Source of the DNA: CAXBDP01 sp041689935
Lineage (GTDB): Bacteria > Bacteroidota > Bacteroidia > Cytophagales > Cyclobacteriaceae
Reading direction: 5' to 3'
Assembly (NCBI GenBank): GCA_041689935.1
Contig: JBDNFI010000090.1
Span: 12,560-76,559 of the forward strand
DNA length: 64,000 bases
Shown here: positions 53,768 through 62,900 of the stretch, piece by piece
How the letters are laid out: every line of letters starts with the position of its first letter
Position numbering within the stretch: position 1 is the stretch's first letter
Translations under genes and position numbers: made by a program
The notes under the pieces: model-generated
The model's database searches: none
The model's input: only the letters and a program-made list of their open reading frames with translations
Told to the model about the DNA's origin: nothing

Positions 53768-55210
53768 ATGTTAAAAAAACTCTTAAGTATTGCATTAATA
53801 CTTTTTGGCTATTCTGCTTATTCGCAGACGAGTACAAAAGTATGGACATTGGCAGAATGTGTACAATATGCCAAGGAACAGAATTTACAAATCCAGAATG
53901 CTCAGCTAAATGTTGAGTCTGCTGAGATTGGCTATTCACAAGCCAAAGCCAATTTGTTGCCTAGTATTACAGCAGGTGGCGGCGGTGGGTACCGTTTTGG
54001 TCGATCTATTGACCCTGTGAGTAATTTGTTTGTAGACACGCAAGTGGGAAATATGAGCTTAAATGTTGGTTCAAATGTCACCTTATTTCAGGGTCGACAA
54101 TTGGTGAATAATATTAAGCAATCGCAATCAAATTTGCAGGCAAGCCAATACAGCCTTCAAGATACTGAGTTTACCATTTCTGTAAATGTAGCCTCGCAAT
54201 ATTTAAACGTGCTTTTTGCTAAGGCTCAACTTGAAAACACACAGCTACAAGTAAAAATCACAGGCGAACAACTAGCTCGTACTAAGCGACTAGTGGAAGC
54301 AGGTGCTGCGCCACTAGCAAACCAATTAGATATTGACGCACAATTTGCTTCGGATGAATTGGCTGTGGTAAATGCGGAAAACCAATTAGCTATTGCTTTC
54401 CTTGGATTAAAGCAAAGCTTACTTATTCCCGCAAGTGAGCCCTTTGATATAGTTGAACCCATTATTGATATAGAAGCGCTACAAATAAGTATTGCAGACC
54501 CTGATGTGGTGTATGGCATCTCAAGTGCCACGCAACCAAGTATTAAGGCAGCAGAAATGAACTTATTGGCAGCCGAATACGGTGTTAAATCTGCAAAAGG
54601 GGCAAGTCTTCCTACAATTGGTATAGGTTATGCAGCTTTTACTAACTATTCTGATATTAGGAATCAAGTGTTCAGACCAGATGGTACTTTTCAAACAGTG
54701 GCCACCCCGGTTGGCTATGTAGGGTCCACAAGGGAAACGGTATTTAGAGACCAGCAAATTCCAGGAGGAGAAATACAAGGATACACCGTTGGTGGCCAAT
54801 TTAGAGACAACATTTCACAATCATTAAACCTGCAACTTAATATACCGGTTTTCAATAGATTCAATGTGCGAAATAATATTTCGAGAGCTAAAATTGAGAA
54901 AAGAAGAGCAGAGGTTCAAACTAATCAAGCAGAACAAACACTAAGACAAACGATCGAAGCTGCATTTACAGATGCATCGGCAGCGTCAAAGAGCTACCAA
55001 GCAAATACACGTAGATTATCCTCATTAGAGGAAGCTTTCAGAGCAGCTGAGTCTAGATTTAATCAAGGAGCGGTGAACGCAGTAGACTATCAGGTGGCAT
55101 CTAATAACTTGATAAGAGCTAGAATTGATCTATTGAGAGCAAAATACGAATTGATATTCCGCACGAAAGTGCTAGATTTTTACATGGGAAAACCTTTATC
55201 ACTAAATTAA
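53768..55210 (+). CDS. TolC-family outer-membrane efflux protein
   Basis: A 480-residue TolC-like channel. Signal peptide (LLSIALILFGYSAYSQ), then two structural repeats, each with long coiled-coil helices: the first opens WTLAECVQYAKEQNLQIQNA and the second has SLNLQLNIPVFNRFNVRNNI and ALSKSYQ-type helices up to RARIDLLRAKYELIFRTKVL. It forms the outer-membrane duct of a tripartite pump together with the adaptor gene that follows after 1 base. The ATG at 53768 is taken, not the TTG at 53756 inside sdaAB. Confidence 0.9.
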   Translation: MLKKLLSIALILFGYSAYSQTSTKVWTLAECVQYAKEQNLQIQNAQLNVESAEIGYSQAKANLLPSITAGGGGGYRFGRSIDPVSNLFVDTQVGNMSLNVGSNVTLFQGRQLVNNIKQSQSNLQASQYSLQDTEFTISVNVASQYLNVLFAKAQLENTQLQVKITGEQLARTKRLVEAGAAPLANQLDIDAQFASDELAVVNAENQLAIAFLGLKQSLLIPASEPFDIVEPIIDIEALQISIADPDVVYGISSATQPSIKAAEMNLLAAEYGVKSAKGASLPTIGIGYAAFTNYSDIRNQVFRPDGTFQTVATPVGYVGSTRETVFRDQQIPGGEIQGYTVGGQFRDNISQSLNLQLNIPVFNRFNVRNNISRAKIEKRRAEVQTNQAEQTLRQTIEAAFTDASAASKSYQANTRRLSSLEEAFRAAESRFNQGAVNAVDYQVASNNLIRARIDLLRAKYELIFRTKVLDFYMGKPLSLN

Positions 55211-55211
55211 A

Positions 55212-56573
55212 ATGGCAAAAGAAAAAAAAGGAAATAAGGTTCTTTGGATCCTTATTATTGCAGTAGTAGTAGTTTTTGTAGGTGCAATCATTGCGAAAAA
55301 TGCCGGGCTAATCGGTGGCGTTTCTGAAATTGAAGTGGAACTTGGAATGGCTTCCAAATCATCCATTACTGAGAAAGTTTCAGGAGCTGGATCTATTCAG
55401 CCAGAAGTAGAAATCAAACTTAGTCCAGACGTTGCGGGTGAAATCATTGAACTAAATGTAATGGAAGGTGACTCCGTTTATATGGATCAACTTTTGGTTA
55501 AAATTCGCCCAGATAATTTGAAATCTGTATTGGATAGAACCAAAGCGACATTGAATCAGCAATTAGCCAATTTATCCTCTTCCGAAGCTAACTATCTGAG
55601 AGCGCAGGCAAACTATACAAGAGCCAAACAAGATTATGATAGAAACTTGGTTCTTTTCAATGAAAAAGTTATTTCAGAAGCTGAATACCAGCAAATTGTG
55701 GCAACCTTCAAAGTATCTGAAAATGATTTGGAGTCTGCAAAACAAAGCGTCCAAGCTTCTAAATATATTGTAGAAAGCTCTAAAGCATCCGTATCGGAGG
55801 CGGAAGAAAACGTGAGGCTTACCAATGTGTTTTCTCCAATCACAGGTATTGTTTCTAAGCTCAGTGTTGAAAAAGGCGAGCGTGTAGTAGGAACCTCCCA
55901 AATGGCAGGTACCGAAATGTTGACCATTGCCGATCTTAACAGAATGGAGGCTAGAATCAATGTCAATGAAAATGATGTGATTAGAATCTCAAAGGGCGAT
56001 ACCGCTATTATTGATGTGGATGCCTTTAGCTACACGGGTCAAAAATTTCAGGGAATTGTGACTTCTATTGCTAACACAGCAAATACAAAAGCAACACAGG
56101 ATGCAGTAACTGAATTTGAAGTGAGGATTCGATTAATAAATGAATCCTACGCTGATCTAATGGCTGAAAGAGGTGGAAAACCTCCATTTAGACCAGGTAT
56201 GACAACAAGTGTGGATATTATTACGCGTAGAGTTGATAATACACTTTCTGTTCCGTTAGCATCCGTTACGACTAGAAGTCCAAGCTTGATGGCATCGAAT
56301 GTAAACAGTGATGATACTCAAACTACCACCGAATTGGTACAACCAGATGACTTGAAGGAAGTTGTATTTGTAAACGAAAATGGCATTGTGAAGATGGTAG
56401 AAGTGAAAACAGGGATCAGTGATTTCGATCGAATTCAGATTCTTGAGGGTCTTGATGAAGGTCAAGAAGTAGTAATTGGTCCATACTTTATATTGAGCAA
56501 AAGACTTAAAGAAGGTGATGCTGTGAAAAAGGCAACTACACCACAATCAATGCAAAATCAATCGCAAAATTAA
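55212..56573 (+). CDS. Periplasmic adaptor (HlyD/MacA-like membrane fusion protein)
   Basis: A 453-residue adaptor with one N-terminal membrane helix (VLWILIIAVVVVFVGAIIA), the lipoyl half-motifs (AGEIIELNVMEGDSVYMDQL and TGIVSKLSVEKGERVVG) on both sides of a coiled-coil hairpin (about 105-200), and beta-barrel and membrane-proximal domains behind it. It pairs with the TolC-like protein. The inner-membrane pump is not adjacent; a MacB-type permease is typical for this adaptor type and one occurs at 11.4 kb. Terminator 66 bases downstream. Confidence 0.9.
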   Translation: MAKEKKGNKVLWILIIAVVVVFVGAIIAKNAGLIGGVSEIEVELGMASKSSITEKVSGAGSIQPEVEIKLSPDVAGEIIELNVMEGDSVYMDQLLVKIRPDNLKSVLDRTKATLNQQLANLSSSEANYLRAQANYTRAKQDYDRNLVLFNEKVISEAEYQQIVATFKVSENDLESAKQSVQASKYIVESSKASVSEAEENVRLTNVFSPITGIVSKLSVEKGERVVGTSQMAGTEMLTIADLNRMEARINVNENDVIRISKGDTAIIDVDAFSYTGQKFQGIVTSIANTANTKATQDAVTEFEVRIRLINESYADLMAERGGKPPFRPGMTTSVDIITRRVDNTLSVPLASVTTRSPSLMASNVNSDDTQTTTELVQPDDLKEVVFVNENGIVKMVEVKTGISDFDRIQILEGLDEGQEVVIGPYFILSKRLKEGDAVKKATTPQSMQNQSQN

Positions 56574-56639
56574 TTTACAATTAATACTCAATAAGGGTAT
56601 TAAGATGAATTCAATAGATAAACAGTTTAAAATTAAACC

Positions 56640-56669
56640 AAAAAAGGCCGTTAATCGATGGCCTTTTTT
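56640..56669 (+). terminator. Rho-independent terminator of the efflux operon
   Basis: Perfect 10-bp stem AAAAAAGGCC / GGCCTTTTTT with a 10-base loop, followed by GGTTTTTT. The remaining part of the 386-base gap (to 56959) is AT-rich, without a gene or recognisable control element. Confidence 0.8.
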
Positions 56670-56959
56670 GGTTTTTTATATTCGATTAAAACACCCATTC
56701 GAATCGTTAGCTCTCAATTTCATTTCCAAAATCAAAAAACTTGCAGTACACTGATTTGCCTGCTCCCCTATCTCATTTTAAAAATTAATCAAATGATTAT
56801 TATTATTTTTCATTGAAATAGAGGTTTGAATTTGCTCAGCCATCGTATGAATCCTTCCCTTCTTCAAAAATATCTTTCAATTCACATTCTTTTTAATAGA
56901 TTGGTGTGTCAATGCTCAATAATTGATAACAATTTTTTATAACAGCTACTTTACCTGAT

Positions 56960-58090
56960 ATGATAATAGGCGTAATTAAGGAATCCCCAAATGAAAATCG
57001 TGTAGCGATTCCACCGGAAGTTGCCAAAACCTTAATAAGCTGGCATTTGGACCTATGGATAGAGAAGGATGCTGGTCTATCCGCCTTTGCTCAAAATTCC
57101 ATTTACGAGGAGGCTGGAGCACAGATCAAAACGAGGGAAGAGGTGCTTAAGCAAGCAGATATCATTTGTTGTATCCATCCCATCCAAGCAGAGGAAGTAA
57201 ATAACATGAAGCCTGCTGCAGTTCTAATGGGGCAGTTTCAAGCTTTATATAATCTAGGACTGACCGATCACTTTCTGGCTTCGGGTCGCACAGTATTTAG
57301 TATGGAACTCGTGCCAAGGACCACTCGTGCGCAATCAATGGACGTGCTTTCATCCATGGCGACCGTACTTGGCTACAAAGCAGTATTGATGGCAGCCAAT
57401 ATCCTTCCTCGTTTCTTTCCGATGTTTATGACTGCCGCGGGAAGCATCACTCCATCCAGAGTATTGGTGATCGGAGCAGGTGTGGCAGGCTTGCAAGCTA
57501 TTGCTACTGCCAAAAGATTGGGGGCTTCTGTATATGCCTTTGATGTGCGAAAAGCTGCCAAAGAAGAAGTTCTTTCGATCGGCGCCAAATTCGTGGATGT
57601 AGAAGGTGCCTCAGAGGATAAATCGGCAGGAGGATATGCCGTGGAGCAATCTCCAGAATATATCCAAAAGCAAAAAGATACCATCCATGAGCATGCCTCA
57701 AAAGCAGATGTGATTATTACCACCGCTCAAATCCCAGGCAGAAAAGCTCCTCTCTTGGTAGAAGAACGAACGGTTCATGCGATGAAACCTGGATCGGTAA
57801 TTATTGATTTGGCAGCCTCTTCTGGTGGAAACTGTGCTCTTACACGGGCAGACCAAACCATCATAGTAAATGGTGTGAAAATAGTGGGAGTTGGGAATTT
57901 ACCTTCCGACCTCCCGCAAGATGCCAGTAAAATGTATGGTAAGAATTACCTCAACTTTTTGAAGCTTATCGTTAAAGACGGACAGCTCAACCTCAATTTT
58001 GAGGATGAAATTGTTACCGGAACTTGCGTGTGCCATGCAGGCCAAGCCATTTCACCTCGTCTTATTCAACAACTGAAACCTCAGTCTTAA
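56960..58090 (+). CDS. pntAA: NAD(P) transhydrogenase alpha subunit, NAD(H)-binding part
   Basis: Domain I of the proton-translocating transhydrogenase that makes NADPH from NADH at the cost of proton-motive force. The N-terminus IIGVIKESPNENRVAIPPEV and the Rossmann motif VLVIGAGVAGLQAIATAKRL (about 172-191) are exact for the family, followed by GGYAVEQS, TTAQIPGRKAPLL and the Gly-rich SSGGNCALT. The length is 376 residues. In this organism the alpha subunit is split in two genes; the second starts 3 bases downstream. Confidence 0.94.
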   Translation: MIIGVIKESPNENRVAIPPEVAKTLISWHLDLWIEKDAGLSAFAQNSIYEEAGAQIKTREEVLKQADIICCIHPIQAEEVNNMKPAAVLMGQFQALYNLGLTDHFLASGRTVFSMELVPRTTRAQSMDVLSSMATVLGYKAVLMAANILPRFFPMFMTAAGSITPSRVLVIGAGVAGLQAIATAKRLGASVYAFDVRKAAKEEVLSIGAKFVDVEGASEDKSAGGYAVEQSPEYIQKQKDTIHEHASKADVIITTAQIPGRKAPLLVEERTVHAMKPGSVIIDLAASSGGNCALTRADQTIIVNGVKIVGVGNLPSDLPQDASKMYGKNYLNFLKLIVKDGQLNLNFEDEIVTGTCVCHAGQAISPRLIQQLKPQS

Positions 58091-58093
58091 TCT

Positions 58094-58414
58094 ATGGAAA
58101 ATATACTCAGCTTTATTGGCGACAACATGGATATGATCTACTTCTTAATCCTAGCAGTATTGCTGGGTGTAGAAGTAATTTCTAAGGTGCCCGCCATCCT
58201 ACACACACCGCTAATGTCGGGTGCCAATGCCATCCATGGAGTTGTAATCGTCGGTGCCATTATCGTGATGCTGCAAGCTTCGCCCGATGATTATGTCGCA
58301 CAAGCCATTGGTTTCACGGCAGTTGTCATGGGTACGCTCAATGTAGTGGGCGGCTTTGTGGTGACAGATCGGATGTTAGAAATGTTCAAAAAGAAACCTA
58401 CCATTAAGAAATAA
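58094..58414 (+). CDS. pntAB: NAD(P) transhydrogenase alpha subunit, membrane part
   Basis: A 106-residue membrane protein with three to four helices (IYFLILAVLLGVEVISKVPA, GVVIVGAIIVMLQASPDDY, AIGFTAVVMGTLNVVGGFVV) that form part of the transmembrane proton channel (domain II). Its length is usual for split alpha subunits. It lies between pntAA and pntB and shares one base with pntB (TAATG). Confidence 0.93.
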   Translation: MENILSFIGDNMDMIYFLILAVLLGVEVISKVPAILHTPLMSGANAIHGVVIVGAIIVMLQASPDDYVAQAIGFTAVVMGTLNVVGGFVVTDRMLEMFKKKPTIKK

Positions 58415-59820
58415 TGAGCCTAAATATATTAGAAATAAGCTATTTGATAGCTTCTCTTACTTTCGTGATTGGGCTCAAAATGTTGAGCCACCCAGATACT
58501 GCTCGAAAAGGAAACCTAATTGCTGGCTTGGGAATGTTGGTCGCCATTTTCGCAACGATTTTTCTTTTTCAAGATTACGATTCTTCTAAAATCGCCAATT
58601 ATGGCTTAATCGTATTGGGGCTTTTGGTGGGAACCATTATCGGAAATATCATGGCCAAAAAGGTGAAAATGACCTCTATGCCGCAAATGGTTTCATTCTT
58701 CAATGGAATGGGCGGTGCTTGTGCAGCCTTAATAGCCATCATCGAATTTCGCCATCACGACCCAAGCTTGAGGCTATCTTCCTTCGATGGAGCTATGTTT
58801 ATTATGCTACTGGGATTGACCATCGGTAGCGTATCCTTTTCAGGCTCGCTTATCGCTTTTGGTAAACTAGAAGGCAAAATCAAGGATAGAGTATTGCCAT
58901 TCAATCAAGCATTCAATATGGCCATGCTATTAGCCATAGTAATATTAATGGTGGTGCTGATGATGAATAATCAGATGAATAATCCACTATTCTATTTGCT
59001 ACTTGTGTTGGCACTTGTCTACGGGGTGATGTTTGTGATGCCAATTGGAGGCGCAGATATGCCTGTCGTGATCTCATTACTCAACTCATTTACAGGCGTA
59101 GCAGCGGCTTTTGGAGGCTTTTTATATGGAAATAAGGCCATGCTCACAGGTGGAATATTGGTTGGCTCTGCCGGAACCATATTGACCATACTGATGTGCA
59201 AGGCAATGAATCGCTCCCTTACCAACGTGCTATTAGGCGCATTCGGTGGAACAAAAGCGGGAGGTTCAGGCAAGGAAGTAGGCGACCAATCCGTTGCTGA
59301 AATTTCCATAAACGATGCGGCAGTTTTACTCTCCTATTCACATTCGGTGGTGATCGTACCCGGCTATGGTTTGGCAGTAGCTCAAGCGCAGCATATTTGC
59401 CACGAATTGGATCAACTACTAGAAGAAAAAGGTGTTGAAGTGAGTTACGCCATCCATCCTGTAGCTGGTAGAATGCCCGGCCACATGAATGTGCTATTGG
59501 CCGAAGCAGATGTGCCTTATGAAAAGATGAAAGAAATGGATGAAATCAATCCTAAACTTAGCAATACGGACGTAGTGATTGTGATTGGGGCTAATGACGT
59601 AGTGAATCCAGCAGCCAAGAATGATACCTCCTCTCCTATTTATGGGATGCCTATATTGGAAGTAGATGCTGCCAAAAATGTAATTATACTGAAACGTGGA
59701 ATGAGTACTGGATATGCTGGAATTGAGAATGAATTATTCTTCTATCCCAAAACAAAAATGCTATTTGGCGATGCTAAAGACTCCTTGCAAAAATTAGTGA
59801 GTGAGGTGAAGGAAGTATAA
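58414..59820 (+). CDS. pntB: NAD(P) transhydrogenase beta subunit
   Basis: A 468-residue subunit: nine membrane helices (about 1-265, including VKMTSMPQMVSFFNGMGGAC and DMPVVISLLNSFTGVAAAFG) and a C-terminal NADP-binding domain III (SVVIVPGYGLAVAQAQHICH, HPVAGRMPGHMNVLLAEADV, VIVIGANDVVNPAAKNDTSS). All three subunits of the enzyme are encoded in a row and probably on one message. Confidence 0.95.
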   Translation: MSLNILEISYLIASLTFVIGLKMLSHPDTARKGNLIAGLGMLVAIFATIFLFQDYDSSKIANYGLIVLGLLVGTIIGNIMAKKVKMTSMPQMVSFFNGMGGACAALIAIIEFRHHDPSLRLSSFDGAMFIMLLGLTIGSVSFSGSLIAFGKLEGKIKDRVLPFNQAFNMAMLLAIVILMVVLMMNNQMNNPLFYLLLVLALVYGVMFVMPIGGADMPVVISLLNSFTGVAAAFGGFLYGNKAMLTGGILVGSAGTILTILMCKAMNRSLTNVLLGAFGGTKAGGSGKEVGDQSVAEISINDAAVLLSYSHSVVIVPGYGLAVAQAQHICHELDQLLEEKGVEVSYAIHPVAGRMPGHMNVLLAEADVPYEKMKEMDEINPKLSNTDVVIVIGANDVVNPAAKNDTSSPIYGMPILEVDAAKNVIILKRGMSTGYAGIENELFFYPKTKMLFGDAKDSLQKLVSEVKEV

Positions 59821-59914
59821 TAGCGGTTTTGAAGAGGAAACCTAATTGAAAAGCTTGAGTAATCTAAATAGCCTGTTCTCAGCAACAAATCAAATTCATT
59901 TGTAAATTGCGGCC

Positions 59915-60805
59915 ATGTCAGCATTCCTGATTATACTCACAGCCATTGTTGTATCCACCTCATCGGGATTGTTGGGAAGTTTCCTGATGCTTCGCCGTAT
60001 GTCCATGGTTGGCGATGCCATAAGCCATGCTGTATTGCCAGGCATTGTATTGGCATTTCTCGTATCTGGCTCTCGTGAGTCTGTGTTGATGGTCTTAGCT
60101 GCTGGCTTGGCGGGTATGCTCACTACTTTCCTGATCGAATTTTTCCATCATAAAGGTAAACTGCAAACCGACGCTTCTATTGGCGTTACGTTTACTTGGC
60201 TATTTGCTATTGGTGTCATTTTGATTTCGGTCTTTGCCGGTCAAGTAGATTTAGATCAGGAATGTGTGCTCTACGGTGAAATTGCCTATGTACCCATCGA
60301 CTTATGGATTACCGATTCGGGTACCGTGATGGGGCCAAGAGTGCTTTATATTACAGGCATTAGTTTACTTTTAGTTATTACATTTATTGTATTGTTTTTC
60401 AAAGAGTTAAAAATAACCACCTTCGATCCAGAGTTTAGCAAAGTCAATGGCATACGCTCCCAGCTAGTGCATTACTTACTGATGGGATTTGTAAGTTTGA
60501 CTACTGTTACCGCTTTTGAAGCGGTAGGTGCTATATTGGTAGTTGCCTTTATGGTGAGTGCGCCCGTTACCGCTTATTTGCTTACGGATAAATTGAAGCG
60601 TCTTTTATGGTTGACCGTCCTGATTGGTATAATAAATTCTGTATTGGGTTATTTCTTGGCCACAGCCATAGATGGCAGCATTGCAGGTGCCATTGCGACG
60701 GTTGCTGGATTAACATTTGCAGTAGTCTTTGTCTTTTCACCTTACACGAGTGTATTCGAAAGCCGCAAGAAAAGAGTACAAAGCAATCCACAGCCAATCC
60801 ATTGA
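59915..60805 (+). CDS. Metal ABC transporter permease (ZnuB/MntB family)
   Basis: A 296-residue membrane protein with eight to nine helices, the permease of a cluster-9 Zn/Mn/Fe importer. The typical start LRRMSMVGDAISHAVLPGIV and the late motif EAVGAILVVAFMVSAPVTAY are present. The ATPase and binding-protein genes are not next to it and presumably lie elsewhere, so the metal cannot be told. ATG start at 59915. Confidence 0.88.
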   Translation: MSAFLIILTAIVVSTSSGLLGSFLMLRRMSMVGDAISHAVLPGIVLAFLVSGSRESVLMVLAAGLAGMLTTFLIEFFHHKGKLQTDASIGVTFTWLFAIGVILISVFAGQVDLDQECVLYGEIAYVPIDLWITDSGTVMGPRVLYITGISLLLVITFIVLFFKELKITTFDPEFSKVNGIRSQLVHYLLMGFVSLTTVTAFEAVGAILVVAFMVSAPVTAYLLTDKLKRLLWLTVLIGIINSVLGYFLATAIDGSIAGAIATVAGLTFAVVFVFSPYTSVFESRKKRVQSNPQPIH

Positions 60806-60851
60806 ACTATTTATCTATTAAAAATGCTTAACATTCAGATTTGAATGCACC

Positions 60852-61325
60852 ATGAAAATACTCATTCACCTTTTTATCTTAGCCACAATCCTGCCCTTTT
60901 TAGTGTGGGCCAACCCTCCCGTTGATTCCCTCAAAGTAGGTAGAACGGTAGAATGGGTTGAGTTTGGGCATTTGGATTCGCTTTTAACAGAAAATCCACG
61001 CCTTATCATGATTGATGTATATGCTACTTGGTGCGGCTACTGCAAACAAATGGATCTTACTACCTTCCGAAACAAAAAAGTAAGCGAACAGGTGAATCAA
61101 CATTTTTATGCGTTAAAACTAAATTCAGAATCAAAAGATCAAATTACCTTCAAAGGAATCACTACTACCGAGGCGGAATTAGCCGCAGCATTTGGAGTGC
61201 AAAGTTTGCCTACGATCTTATTTCTGGACCAAACCTTGCAGAAAGTTACGCCCGTACCCGGATTTAGAAACCCTAAAGACTTTGTAGCTTTGCTAGACTG
61301 GGTTCTAACTGCCTATCAAAATTAA
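60852..61325 (+). CDS. Exported thioredoxin-like protein
   Basis: A 157-residue periplasmic protein with signal peptide (MKILIHLFILATILPFLVWA) and a thioredoxin fold whose active site is the CGYC at residues 61-64 (DVYATWCGYCKQMDLTTF). The cis-Pro is in VQSLPTILFLD. It resembles DUF255/DsbD-gamma-like reductases that reduce disulfides in exported proteins. It ends in TAATG, sharing one base with mnmE. Confidence 0.88.
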   Translation: MKILIHLFILATILPFLVWANPPVDSLKVGRTVEWVEFGHLDSLLTENPRLIMIDVYATWCGYCKQMDLTTFRNKKVSEQVNQHFYALKLNSESKDQITFKGITTTEAELAAAFGVQSLPTILFLDQTLQKVTPVPGFRNPKDFVALLDWVLTAYQN

Positions 61326-62710
61326 TGTCTGTCTCCTCTTTTTCTCAATATGACGACACCATCTTGGCGCTAGCTACCGCTCCGGGTGTGGGTGCCATTG
61401 CTGTTTTGCGTCTTTCTGGCAAAGACGCCATAGCTATTAGCAATCAAGTTTTTTACGGAAAAGATTTAACCCAGCAAAAAGGCTATACGCTGCATTTTGG
61501 TACGATAAAAGACGAAGAAAAGGTAATAGACGAGGTATTGATATCCTTGTTTAGAGGGCCAAAGTCTTTCACTGGTGAAGATGTCATAGAGATTTCTACG
61601 CATGGTTCACCTTATATAGTGCGGGAGGTGATGCGCCTTTTACTGCACAAAGGTGCTCGACTAGCAAAAGCAGGAGAATTTACACAAAGAGCTTTTTTGA
61701 ATGGTCGTTTCGATTTGGCGCAAGCCGAAGCTGTGGCTGATTTGATTGCCGCCGATTCGGATATGGCTCATAAAGCGGCCATGCACCAGATGCGAGGTGG
61801 TTTTAGCCAAGAAATTGCCCAATTGAGAGAAGAGTTGATCCACTTTGCCTCGATGATCGAATTGGAACTCGACTTCTCGGAGGAAGACGTAGAATTTGCC
61901 TCACGCGATCAGTTGAAGGCTTTAATAGAACAATTGCTGGTGGCTATTCGAAGCCTAGCGTCTAGTTTTGCCCTAGGGAATGTAATCAAGAAAGGTGTGT
62001 CCACTGTGATCGCTGGCAAACCCAATGCAGGTAAATCTACTTTACTGAATGCCTTACTAAACGAAGAAAAAGCCATTGTTTCGGAAATGGAAGGAACCAC
62101 TCGCGATTTTATAGAGGATACCATCAATATAGAAGGGATAAGCTTTCGATTTACCGATACAGCTGGCTTGCGCGATACTACAGATGTGGTAGAAGCGATG
62201 GGTGTCGCAAGAACCAAAAGCAAAATGAAAGAGGCTTCTGTGATTCTCTACATGGCCGATTTGAAAAGAATTACAATCGACCAATTACAAACAGAGGTAA
62301 TAGAGCTTAATAATTTGCAACTCCCTATCCTATTGATTGGCAATAAAAGCGATCTATTATCAGACCAAGAAAGACTAGTATGGCAGCAATCCTTTCCAGC
62401 CATGTTATTTATTTCGGCTTCGAATAAAATCGGCTTGGACGAATTGAAAACCAAGCTGCTAGAAACCATCGAAAAGGATAAAATTAGCGGAAGCGATACC
62501 ATCGTAACCAACGAAAGGCACTACCATCAATTAAGACAAACAGAGAAATCCCTTGTCGCGGTGATTACTGGACTAGACAATGGCATTAGCAATGATTTCC
62601 TCGCTATGGACATCCGCCAATCCCTACACCACCTCGGTGAAATCACTGGCAGCATCACCACTGAGGATTTGCTGGATAATATCTTTAGTAAGTTTTGTAT
62701 TGGAAAGTAA
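61325..62710 (+). CDS. mnmE: tRNA modification GTPase MnmE
   Basis: With MnmG it installs the 5-carboxymethylaminomethyl group on U34 of several tRNAs. The N-terminal folate-binding domain (DTILALATAPGVGAIAVLRL), the helical domain, the GTPase (IAGKPNAGKSTLLNALL, DTAGLRDT, GNKSDLL) and the C-terminal CIGK with the essential Cys are all present. The length of 461 residues is normal. The start overlaps the thioredoxin-like stop by one base. Beyond its terminator the sequence character changes and mobile DNA begins. Confidence 0.96.
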   Translation: MSVSSFSQYDDTILALATAPGVGAIAVLRLSGKDAIAISNQVFYGKDLTQQKGYTLHFGTIKDEEKVIDEVLISLFRGPKSFTGEDVIEISTHGSPYIVREVMRLLLHKGARLAKAGEFTQRAFLNGRFDLAQAEAVADLIAADSDMAHKAAMHQMRGGFSQEIAQLREELIHFASMIELELDFSEEDVEFASRDQLKALIEQLLVAIRSLASSFALGNVIKKGVSTVIAGKPNAGKSTLLNALLNEEKAIVSEMEGTTRDFIEDTINIEGISFRFTDTAGLRDTTDVVEAMGVARTKSKMKEASVILYMADLKRITIDQLQTEVIELNNLQLPILLIGNKSDLLSDQERLVWQQSFPAMLFISASNKIGLDELKTKLLETIEKDKISGSDTIVTNERHYHQLRQTEKSLVAVITGLDNGISNDFLAMDIRQSLHHLGEITGSITTEDLLDNIFSKFCIGK

Positions 62711-62754
62711 CCACCACAAAACAACCAAACACCAAACCCACAAGAAACATACAT

Positions 62755-62780
62755 AAAGCCCTCTAATACAGGGCTTTTTT
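62755..62780 (+). terminator. Rho-independent terminator of mnmE
   Basis: Perfect 8-bp stem AAAGCCCT / AGGGCTTT with a 7-base loop and six Ts in a row, 45 bases past the mnmE stop. It may mark the border between core genome and the mobile element. Confidence 0.82.
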
Positions 62781-62830
62781 AATGCTTATAGATATACGTT
62801 TGTTTTGTGTTGATAGTTGTTTGTTTATTG

Positions 62831-62838
62831 TATATTTG
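62831..62838 (+). promoter_or_regulatory. -7 box (TATATTTG) of the element's HTH gene
   Basis: Exact TAnnTTTG match 109 bases before the ATG at 62948. It partly overlaps the first ATTTGTACC repeat, so a protein bound to that repeat would block it. Confidence 0.45.
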
Positions 62839-62874
62839 TACCCTATTTGTACCTTGAATGGTTGAGGTACAAAT
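62834..62874. repeat. ATTTGTACC direct and inverted repeats
   Basis: ATTTGTACCC at 62834-62843 and ATTTGTACCT at 62845-62854 are direct copies 11 bases apart. The second forms a perfect 10-bp inverted repeat with AGGTACAAAT at 62865-62874. The arrangement suits an operator or a recombinase/excisionase arm site. Confidence 0.6.
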
Positions 62875-62900
62875 TTTAAGGGTTTAGCCCTTTTTATTTT

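Larger units (their letters stand above)
1468..61628. repeat. Dispersed octamer GCGGGAGG, 37 copies
   Basis: Hand count on both strands. Plus orientation (17), first base: 2661, 8349, 13397, 18076, 20482, 22296, 24757, 26267, 32050, 34584, 43671, 45323, 48961, 50158, 52210, 59257, 61621. Minus orientation (20): 1468, 3257, 7063, 7866, 11585, 15380, 17222, 21299, 23029, 24483, 29505, 31358, 39546, 41102, 43144, 46655, 49154, 49639, 52711, 57910. In genes, 25 copies point with transcription and 9 against, in all reading frames (AGG, SGR, xRE). Chance predicts roughly 0.4 copies at about 39% GC (my estimate). Confidence 0.85.

Noticed and set aside
1468..61628. GCGGGAGG as a KOPS-like FtsK orienting sequence
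   Set aside because: KOPS must be strongly skewed to one strand; here 17 copies face one way and 20 the other.
1468..61628. GCGGGAGG as a side effect of a common protein motif (Ala-Gly-Gly)
   Set aside because: Only 12 of the co-directional copies encode AGG; others encode SGR or xRE, nine are antisense and three are intergenic.
1468..61628. GCGGGAGG as a ribosome-binding site
   Set aside because: Almost all copies are deep inside genes, and the genes here use few Shine-Dalgarno sites.
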